In this document: positions 58,964 to 64,000 of the stretch, one piece after another
Position numbering within the stretch: the first letter of the stretch is position 1
How the letters are laid out: the number at the start of each line of letters is the position of its first letter
Assembly (NCBI RefSeq): GCF_042681025.1
Contig: NZ_JBHUER010000010.1
Location: forward strand, 310,001 to 374,000
Direction: 5' to 3'
Source of the DNA: Methylopila henanensis
GTDB taxonomy: Bacteria > Pseudomonadota > Alphaproteobacteria > Rhizobiales > Methylopilaceae
DNA: 64,000 nt
The notes under the pieces: model-generated
What the model was told of the DNA's origin: nothing
The model's database searches: none
The model's input: the letters and a program-made list of their open reading frames with translations, nothing else
Translations under genes and position numbers: made by a program

Positions 58964-59713
58964 TCAAAATGAGGCGTCGCCGTCCCGCGCCGCCTGAACA
59001 AGCGCCAGCGCCGCGACCGCGGCGGTGTCCGCGCGCAGGATCCGGGGGCCGAGCGACAGCCGGACCACCGACGGCAGCCTCAGCAACGCGGCGCGCTCGG
59101 CGGGGTCGAACCCGCCCTCCGGGCCGATCAGCACGCCGAGCGCGCCGGAGGCCCGGCCGCGGAGCGCGGCCATCGGATCGGCGACGTCGGCCGCCTCGTC
59201 GCAGAAGGCGAGCGGGACCTCCGCCGGCCAGGCCTCCAGCGCCTTCTCCAGCGGCTCGGGCTCCAGCACCTCGGGCGCCGAGATCACCCCGCACTGCTCC
59301 GCCGCCTCGACGACGTTGGCGCGCATCCGCTCGAGATTGACGCGGGCGGCCTGGGTCCGCCGCGTCAGCACCGGGCGCAGCCGGCCCACGCCCATCTCCA
59401 CCGCCTTCTGGACCATGTAGTCGAGCCGGGCGTGCTTCAGCGGCGCGAACAGGTAGTCGACGCCTGTCGGCGGCGTCTGCGGCCGGGTCATCTCCTCGAC
59501 GACGACCGTGACCCGCTTTTTCGCGACCTCCTCGGTCCTCGCCCGCCATTCGCCGTCGCGGCCGTTGAACAGCAGCAGCCCGTCGCCGGGCGCGAAGCGC
59601 AGCACGTTGCGGAGGTAGTTCGCCTGCGCGTCGCCGAGGTCGACGCTCGCGCCGGCGGCGAGGTCGGCCTCGACGAAGAGGCGCGTGGACGTGAAGTCGT
59701 AACGGGCGGACAT
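58964..59713 (-). CDS. rsmE: 16S rRNA (uracil-1498-N3)-methyltransferase RsmE
   Basis: Methylates U1498 of 16S rRNA near the decoding centre. The 249-residue SPOUT protein has the N-terminal PUA-like part (HYLRNVLRFAPGD-type ANYLRNVLRFAPGDGLLLFNG) and the knotted domain LFAPLKHARLDYMVQKAVEMGV, LIGPEGGFDPAERAAL and LGPRILRADTAAVAALAL. ATG at 59713. Confidence 0.95.
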   Translation of the reverse strand: MSARYDFTSTRLFVEADLAAGASVDLGDAQANYLRNVLRFAPGDGLLLFNGRDGEWRARTEEVAKKRVTVVVEEMTRPQTPPTGVDYLFAPLKHARLDYMVQKAVEMGVGRLRPVLTRRTQAARVNLERMRANVVEAAEQCGVISAPEVLEPEPLEKALEAWPAEVPLAFCDEAADVADPMAALRGRASGALGVLIGPEGGFDPAERAALLRLPSVVRLSLGPRILRADTAAVAALALVQAARDGDASF

Positions 59714-59737
59714 GACGCCGTTCTTAGTCGACGCCGC

Positions 59738-60244
59738 TCACCGGCGCCACGCCCGCGCGATGAGATGGTCGAGCGACAGCGCGCCCGGCCCGCGCGCGAT
59801 CACGAGCAGGAAGCAGGCGGCCCAGACGCCGTGGGTCGGCCAGGCGTCGGGATAGACGAAGATCTCGATGACGAGCGTCATGCCGAGCAGCGCGAGCGCC
59901 GCGAACCGGCTGGCGAAGCCGATCACCAGCAGCAGCGGGAACAGATGCTCGGCGACCGCCGCCGCATAGGCCGCGATCGTCGGATCGACCAAAGGAAGGC
60001 GGTACTCCTCCTGGAACAGGAAGACCGCGCTGTCGGACAGGCCGAAGCCGCTGACCTTGGTCTGGCCGGACCGCCAGAACACCGCGGCGGGGAAGACGCG
60101 GGCCGCGAGCGCCAGCGCCGAATAGGGAATGCGCTCGAACAGCGCGATCGCGGCCTCGACGGCGCGGGCGATCCCGGAGGCCGGCGCAGGGCCCACGACC
60201 TCGGGCGAAACGGCGCGAGGCGCCGCGGTCGGAGCGTTGGTCAT
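59738..60244 (-). CDS. DoxX-family membrane protein of the bufferin operon
   Basis: A 168-residue membrane protein of the DoxX type, four helices (ALALAARVFPAAVFWRSGQTKVSGF, AAYAAAVAEHLFPLLLVIGFASR, LALLGMTLVIEIFVYP, GVWAACFLLVIARG). DoxX genes often end bufferin operons. ATG overlaps the bufC stop by four bases. A redox or membrane-transport role in RiPP maturation is only inferred. Confidence 0.85.
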   Translation of the reverse strand: MTNAPTAAPRAVSPEVVGPAPASGIARAVEAAIALFERIPYSALALAARVFPAAVFWRSGQTKVSGFGLSDSAVFLFQEEYRLPLVDPTIAAYAAAVAEHLFPLLLVIGFASRFAALALLGMTLVIEIFVYPDAWPTHGVWAACFLLVIARGPGALSLDHLIARAWRR

Positions 60245-61029
60245 GGGATGCGCCCTCCCCGGCGCGGTCGGGCCGCCGTCACGGCGACCACGAGGCCGGC
60301 CCCGATCAGGCCGGCGAGGTTGAGGGTGAGGTCGAAGCCGGCGTCGTCCGCGCCCGCGAACCGCGCCGCGGCGCCGAGGCTCCGGCCGGCGGCGAGCGCG
60401 CCGAGGAAGGCCGCGCCTCCCGCCGGCAGCCGGCGCACGACGACGTCGAGCGCGGGCCGGACGACGAGCGCGTCCTCGGGCGTCCAGTCGACGATCGGGG
60501 CGAGCTCGCGCTCGCCGGCGTTCATCGCCCAGATCGTCAGCGCGGGATAAGCGGAGCGCACGATCTCGAGCGAAGGGTGAAGCGTGACGTGGAGCCGCGC
60601 CAGCTCCTCCGGGCGCACGGCCGCGAACCGTTCGGGCCCCAGCGGCTCGGCGTCGGCGGCGTGATAGGCGCGGGTGCGCGCCGCCTCGATCCGCATGACG
60701 TCGGCGACGTAAGGCGCGCTCGCGAGCGCAGGAACCGCGGCGGCGAAATCCGCCAGGCCGTCGCCATAGGCCATCATCACGGCCGAACGCGGCGGATGCT
60801 CGCGCGCATAGGCGCCCGCCAGTTCGGCGAAGAAGGCGTCGCCGACGATGCGCCGGCTGGCCGGGAACCGCGTCTCCAGCGCGGCGCGGAGCGACGCGGC
60901 GACGTTGTTGCGGTAGACCGCGAAGCGTCGCTCCGGGGCCCCGCCGCGCGAGAGCGCGAGGTCGGGAGGAAGCGCGGCCGCCGGATCGCGCAGCGCCGCG
61001 GCGAAGCGGGACTGGACGGCCGCGCCCAT
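60241..61029 (-). CDS. bufC: BufC-like DUF2063 protein (partner of the MNIO enzyme)
   Basis: A 262-residue protein starting with the DUF2063 DNA-binding-like domain: LSRGGAPERRFAVYRNNVAASLRAALETRFPASRRIVGDAFFAELAGAYAREHPP, which is the family hallmark. In bufferin clusters BufC helps BufB bind and process the precursor peptide. ATG at 61029 has GAGG upstream and begins two bases after the bufB stop; an ATG at 61047 is also possible. Stop overlaps the DoxX start. Confidence 0.88.
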   Translation of the reverse strand: MGAAVQSRFAAALRDPAAALPPDLALSRGGAPERRFAVYRNNVAASLRAALETRFPASRRIVGDAFFAELAGAYAREHPPRSAVMMAYGDGLADFAAAVPALASAPYVADVMRIEAARTRAYHAADAEPLGPERFAAVRPEELARLHVTLHPSLEIVRSAYPALTIWAMNAGERELAPIVDWTPEDALVVRPALDVVVRRLPAGGAAFLGALAAGRSLGAAARFAGADDAGFDLTLNLAGLIGAGLVVAVTAARPRRGGRIP

Positions 61030-61030
61030 C

Positions 61031-61900
61031 TCAGGCCGCCTCGTCATGGGCGGCCGTGACCAGAAGGCTCCGGGCGCGCTCCGCCTCGGCGCGCAGCACG
61101 GGCCACGCCGGCACGTCGTTGTCCCACTCGATCAGCGTCGGCAGCGGCCCGGCGCGGCGGAGGACGTGAAGATAGAGCGCCCAGACCGGGTCCGGCACGA
61201 CGGCGCCATGGGCGTCGATCAGCAGCGGCGCGCCGGCGTCGTCCGTGGTCTCCGCATGGCCCGCAAGATGGATCTCGCCCACGTCGGCGAGGGGAAAGGC
61301 GTCGACATAGGCTTCGGGCGAGGCCCCGTGATTGACGGCGGAGACCAGCACGTTGTCGAGGTCGAGCAGCAGCCCGCAGCCGGCGCGGCGGGCGACGGCG
61401 TCAAGGAACGCGGTCTCCGGAATGTCGCTTTCGGCGAAGGCGACATAGGTCGCCGGGTTTTCGAGCAGCATGCGCCGGCCGAGCGCGTCCTGCGTCTGCT
61501 CCACATGGGCGACGACCCGGTCCAGCGTCTCGGCGGTGTAGGGCAGCGGCAGCAGGTCGTTGAGGAACGCGCCCGCATGGGTCGACCAGGCGAGATGCTC
61601 GGAGAAGCTCTCCGGCTCGTAGCGGTCGCACAGCGCCTTCAGCCGGGCGAGGTGCTCGCGGTCGAGCGGATCGGCGCCGCCAATGGACAGGCCGACGCCG
61701 TGAAGGGACAGCGCGTGGTCGCGGCGCAGCCGGCCGAGCCGGGCGTGCGGCGGCCCGCCGGCGCCCATGTAGTTCTCGGCGTGGACCTCGAAGAAGCCGT
61801 CGAACGGCCGGTCGGCGAGGATGTCGTCGAAATGCTCCGGCTTGAAGCCGACGCCGGGCAGCGCCGGCAGCCGGACGGGGAGCGGCGAACGCAGGGCCAT
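61031..61900 (-). CDS. bufB: BufB-like DUF692/MNIO RiPP-modifying enzyme
   Basis: A 289-residue TIM-barrel iron enzyme of the DUF692 (MNIO) family. Metal and substrate motifs are GVGFKPEHFDDILAD, GFFEVHAENYMG, LSLHGVGLSIGG, FSEHLAWSTHAGAFLNDLLPLPY, ENPATYVAFAES, LLLDLDNVLVSAVNHG and EIHLAGHAET. MNIO enzymes modify cysteines of RiPP precursors; bufferin-type partners are predicted to convert Cys to thiooxazole-type groups. It sits between the precursor gene and bufC in one operon. Confidence 0.92.
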   Translation of the reverse strand: MALRSPLPVRLPALPGVGFKPEHFDDILADRPFDGFFEVHAENYMGAGGPPHARLGRLRRDHALSLHGVGLSIGGADPLDREHLARLKALCDRYEPESFSEHLAWSTHAGAFLNDLLPLPYTAETLDRVVAHVEQTQDALGRRMLLENPATYVAFAESDIPETAFLDAVARRAGCGLLLDLDNVLVSAVNHGASPEAYVDAFPLADVGEIHLAGHAETTDDAGAPLLIDAHGAVVPDPVWALYLHVLRRAGPLPTLIEWDNDVPAWPVLRAEAERARSLLVTAAHDEAA

Positions 61901-61976
61901 GGCGGCGCCTCCTTGGCGGCCGGGCCCTTGTCCCCGCGCCCTCGCGCGGGCGGCGGGGACAAGGAACGCGACGCGG

Positions 61977-62261
61977 TTACGACTTGAGGGGGGTGAGCGA
62001 ACCCATGCCGGACGGCGTCTTCATCGTGACGCAGGTGCCGGCGGGAACGGCCTTCCAGGCGTTGCCCTGATAGTCCACCTTGGAGGTCCCGGCGCAGGTC
62101 GTGCCCGCGCCCGCGGCGCAGTCGTTCTGGCCCTTGAGGGCGACGCCGTAGCACTTCTCCTTGCCGGCCATCTTGTCCTCGGCGAAGGCCGGCATGGCGA
62201 CGGCTGCGAGGGCGGCGGCGAAGGAGCCGGCGAGCGCGACGTTGACGGTGCGGCGATTCAT
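61977..62261 (-). CDS. bufA1: Bufferin-type RiPP precursor BufA1 (DUF2282)
   Basis: A 94-residue precursor with a Sec signal peptide (NVALAGSFAAALAAVAMPAFA, probable cut after Ala27). The mature part has exactly four Cys (37, 48, 56, 77) in KEKCYGVALKGQNDC, GAGTTCAGTSKVDYQGNAW and VPAGTCVTM. This matches DUF2282 bufferins, copper-responsive peptides modified by BufB/BufC. ATG follows CAGGAGG. First gene of a four-gene operon, with a SigF-like promoter upstream. Confidence 0.93.
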   Translation of the reverse strand: MNRRTVNVALAGSFAAALAAVAMPAFAEDKMAGKEKCYGVALKGQNDCAAGAGTTCAGTSKVDYQGNAWKAVPAGTCVTMKTPSGMGSLTPLKS

Positions 62262-62313
62262 GATCTTGTCCTCCTGAGGATCAGGCGAGCCCTCATCGGC
62301 CCGCGTTCAGGAG

Positions 62314-62339
62314 TTCGCGTGGAGCTGCGGGCCCGTTAC
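62314..62339 (-). promoter_or_regulatory. SigF-type promoter of the buf operon
   Basis: On the minus strand GTAACG (62339-62334) and CGAA (62317-62314) are separated by exactly 16 bases. Caulobacter SigF promoters are described as GTAACC-N16-CGAA. It lies about 53 bases before the bufA1 start. One base (G for C) differs in the -35. Confidence 0.75.
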
Positions 62340-62385
62340 GTCTTCACGCTAAAAAAAACGTTGGGAAATGAGGCGCTTGAAGCGT

Positions 62386-62411
62386 GTAACGCTTCGCCGC
62401 CCGGCTGCGTA
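62386..62411 (+). promoter_or_regulatory. SigF-type autoregulatory promoter of the sigma gene
   Basis: On the plus strand GTAACG (62386-62391), 16 bases, then CGTA (62408-62411). It is the same -35 as the divergent promoter at 62339 and differs by one base in the -10. The AGGGAGG ribosome site starts ten bases later, giving a very short leader. Confidence 0.7.
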
Positions 62412-62431
62412 AAGAGCCAGAGGGAGGCTGC

Positions 62432-62983
62432 GTGAACGAAAGGGAGGGCGACTGGGCGGCATGGCTCGCGGCGGCGGAAGCCGGCGACGCCTCGTCCTAT
62501 CGGCGGCTGCTCGAAGAACTCGCCGGCTTCCTGCGCGGCGTGCTCCGGCGGCGAGCCTCGGCCTACCGGCTCGGCTCGGACGACGTGGAGGACGCGCTTC
62601 AGGAGGCGCTGCTCGCGATCCACCTGAAGCGCGGCACATGGGATCCCGCGCAGCCGGTCGGCCCATGGGCCGCGACGATCGCGCGGAACAAACTGATCGA
62701 CTCGCTGAGGCGCCGCGGACGGCGCGTCGACGTGCCGATCGACGAACTGGCGGAGGTCCTGCCCGCGCCCGCGGAGGACGACGGGCTGACGCCGCGTGAA
62801 ACCGAGAAGCTGATCGGCGTGCTCAAGGGCCGGCAGCACGATGTGGTGAAGGCTATCTCGCTCGACGGCGACGACATCCGCTCGACCGCCGCGAGATACG
62901 GAATGAGCGAAGGGGCCGTGCGCGTCGCCCTGCATCGCGGGCTCAGCGCGCTGTCCGCCGCCTACAGGAGCTTCAGGGAATGA
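62432..62983 (+). CDS. sigF: SigF-like ECF RNA polymerase sigma factor
   Basis: A 183-residue ECF sigma factor with a GTG start after AGGGAGG. Region 2 is YRRLLEELAGFLRGVLRRRA... DVEDALQEALLAIHLKRGTWDPAQPVGPWAATIARNKLIDSLRRRGRR and region 4 ends SEGAVRVALHRGLSALSAAYRSF. It resembles Caulobacter SigF-type factors that, with NrsF, control bufferin (gig) genes in response to copper/gold and oxidative stress. Its stop overlaps the anti-sigma start by four bases. Confidence 0.9.
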   Translation: MNEREGDWAAWLAAAEAGDASSYRRLLEELAGFLRGVLRRRASAYRLGSDDVEDALQEALLAIHLKRGTWDPAQPVGPWAATIARNKLIDSLRRRGRRVDVPIDELAEVLPAPAEDDGLTPRETEKLIGVLKGRQHDVVKAISLDGDDIRSTAARYGMSEGAVRVALHRGLSALSAAYRSFRE

Positions 62984-63618
62984 GGACCGACCAGCTTATC
63001 GGAGCGCTTGCGCAGGACGCGGCCACGCCGCCCGTCCGGCTGACGCGCGTCTTCGCGCTGGCGACCCTCGCCGCGGTCGTCGCCGCAGGGCTCGTCTTCA
63101 TGATCCAGCTCGGGCCCCGGCCCGACTTCATGGCCTCCCTCGGCACGCTGCGCTTTCCGTTCAAGTTCGTGGTGACGACGGCCTTCGCCGCGGCCGCCGC
63201 CGCGCTCGTGCTCCGCCTGTCGCGGCCGGCGGCCCCGACCGGGCCGGCGAAGGCGGCGCTGGGCGCGGCGCTGACCCTGCTGGCGCTCGGCCTCGCCGCC
63301 GAGCTCAACATGACGCCGGAGGCGAGCTGGGCGGCCCGCATGATCGGCCGCAACGCGCTGGTGTGCCTGACCTACATCCCGCTGATCGCGGCGGCGCCGC
63401 TCGGCCTGCTGCTCGTCGCGCTCAGGCGCGGCGCGCCGTCCTCGCCCGCCGCCGCTGGGGCCGCAGCCGGTCTGCTCGCAGGCGCCATCGCCGCGACCTT
63501 CTACGCCGCGCATTGCACAGACGACTCGCCGCTGTTCGTGGCCGTCTGGTACTCGGCCGCGGTCGCGATCGTCACCTGCGCCGGCGCCGTTCTCGGCGGC
63601 CGGCTGTTGCGGTGGTGA
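62980..63618 (+). CDS. nrsF: NrsF-type anti-sigma factor (DUF1109)
   Basis: A 212-residue, six-helix inner-membrane protein of the DUF1109/NrsF family. It has a short cytoplasmic N-terminus MRTDQLIGALAQDA and helices including LTRVFALATLAAVVAAGLVF, FKFVVTTAFAAAAAALVL and AAAGAAAGLLAGAIAATFYAAHCTDDSP. Cysteines in MIGRNALVCLTY and YAAHCTDD lie where metal or redox signals have been proposed to act. ATG overlaps the sigma stop (ATGA), marking it as the cognate anti-sigma. Confidence 0.9.
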   Translation: MRTDQLIGALAQDAATPPVRLTRVFALATLAAVVAAGLVFMIQLGPRPDFMASLGTLRFPFKFVVTTAFAAAAAALVLRLSRPAAPTGPAKAALGAALTLLALGLAAELNMTPEASWAARMIGRNALVCLTYIPLIAAAPLGLLLVALRRGAPSSPAAAGAAAGLLAGAIAATFYAAHCTDDSPLFVAVWYSAAVAIVTCAGAVLGGRLLRW

Positions 63619-63737
63619 AGGCCTCGCCGGCCCGCTGAGGCTTCGGGCCGGCGGGACGCCGCGGCCGTCCGGTTCTGGTTGGCCTGCGGCGGCGCGCAGG
63701 CTACCTCTGGGCGTCCCGACGCCGAGCCCGCCGCCCC

Positions 63738-64000
63738 ATGACGTCACGCGCCCCGCGCCCGCTTCTCCCCGCCGCGATCATCCTCGCCGCCGCGCTCTCC
63801 GCGCCCTCCCCAGCGTTCGCCGCGGCAGCCGACGGCCATGTGGACGGCGCCGGGCTGTCGCTGGTCTGGACGCTGCCGCTCCTCGGCATGCTGCTGTCGA
63901 TCGCGATCCTGCCGCTCGCGGCCCCGCGTCTCTGGCACCACCACTATGGCAAGATCGCCGCCGGCTGGGCGCTGGCGCTGCTCGCGCCGTTCGCGCTCGT
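63738..64000 (+). CDS. Sodium:proton antiporter-like membrane protein (partial, 5' part)
   Basis: The visible 87 residues start with a signal-like helix (LLPAAIILAAALSAPSPAFA) and continue with LVWTLPLLGMLLSIAILPLAAPRLWHHHYGKIAAGWALALLAPF. That pattern is characteristic of the NhaD-like citrate-transporter superfamily antiporters. The gene continues beyond the right edge. ATG at 63738 is the only start that keeps the signal helix. Confidence 0.75.
   Translation, partial: MTSRAPRPLLPAAIILAAALSAPSPAFAAAADGHVDGAGLSLVWTLPLLGMLLSIAILPLAAPRLWHHHYGKIAAGWALALLAPFAL

Noticed and set aside
62351..62358. A8 run between the two SigF-type promoters as a terminator
   Set aside because: No stem precedes it on either strand; it lies between divergent promoters and may simply be an AT-rich spacer.
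1..64000. tRNA, rRNA, CRISPR array, prophage or insertion sequence
   Set aside because: No T-loop/anticodon arms, evenly spaced direct repeats, transposase, integrase or phage-structural motifs were found.

Overview
The window is very GC-rich, densely packed chromosomal DNA. Gene content and gene order point to an alphaproteobacterium of the Hyphomicrobiales (Rhizobiales). Markers are a DUF4164-zapA-(6S RNA)-fau block divergent from tkt-gap-pgk-fba, an rsmE/gshA neighbourhood, an HWE-kinase bacteriophytochrome, SigF/NrsF and ECF42-type sigma systems, and an entericidin-like lipoprotein. A methylotroph-like or Chelatococcus-like genus is possible, but the genus cannot be fixed from sequence alone. 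No tRNA, rRNA, CRISPR array, prophage or intact insertion sequence was seen. The long open frames opposite real genes are GC-driven shadows and are left out.

Layout: 1-5260 is a minus-strand chemotaxis operon (cheA hybrid, cheW, cheY, cheB, start of cheR). 5378-9241 holds an EamA exporter, a DmeF-type metal exporter, a YmdB-type phosphodiesterase, an entericidin-like lipoprotein and fau, followed by a probable 6S RNA and the zapA block. 11255-17214 is a central-carbon cluster (tkt, gap, a glycolipid-binding-domain gene, pgk, class I aldolase). It is followed by a ThiE-like protein, a Sel1-repeat protein, efp and suhB. 20858-25420 holds a MotA-like/OmpA-like pair and an isolated haem-type TonB receptor behind an unusual AT-rich leader and a C16 tract. 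25490-40371 is mixed housekeeping and signalling: GNAT, ABC exporter, rpmE, EAL protein, tandem GxSKGG hydrolase-like paralogues, argB, HAD phosphatase, SorC regulator, PNPOx-like, galE, methyltransferase and small membrane proteins.

Three regulated modules stand out. (1) 40521-42914: a MocR-type regulator with matching palindromes (CATACA/TGTATG) at its own promoter and at the promoter region of its neighbours. (2) 43216-48582: a guanidine-I riboswitch followed by two DUF1989 proteins and a biotin-dependent urea/guanidine carboxylase. This looks like a guanidine-degradation operon, but no allophanate hydrolase or transporter is in the window. (3) 59738-63618: a bufferin-type RiPP operon (BufA1 precursor with four Cys, DUF692/MNIO enzyme BufB, DUF2063 partner BufC, DoxX protein) divergent from a SigF-like ECF sigma factor and its NrsF anti-sigma. 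GTAACG-N16-CGAA and GTAACG-N16-CGTA elements lie in the shared intergenic region, so the sigma factor probably drives both itself and the RiPP operon. Module 3 is the strongest candidate for an unusual biological system here.

Other signalling sits at 48656-55639: an ECF sigma/anti-sigma/70-aa protein operon beside a bacteriophytochrome histidine kinase, a SleB-type cell-wall hydrolase, and an ECF42 sigma with its DGPF (YCII) partner. Two L,D-transpeptidases, gshA and rsmE follow. The window ends inside a sodium:proton antiporter-like gene.
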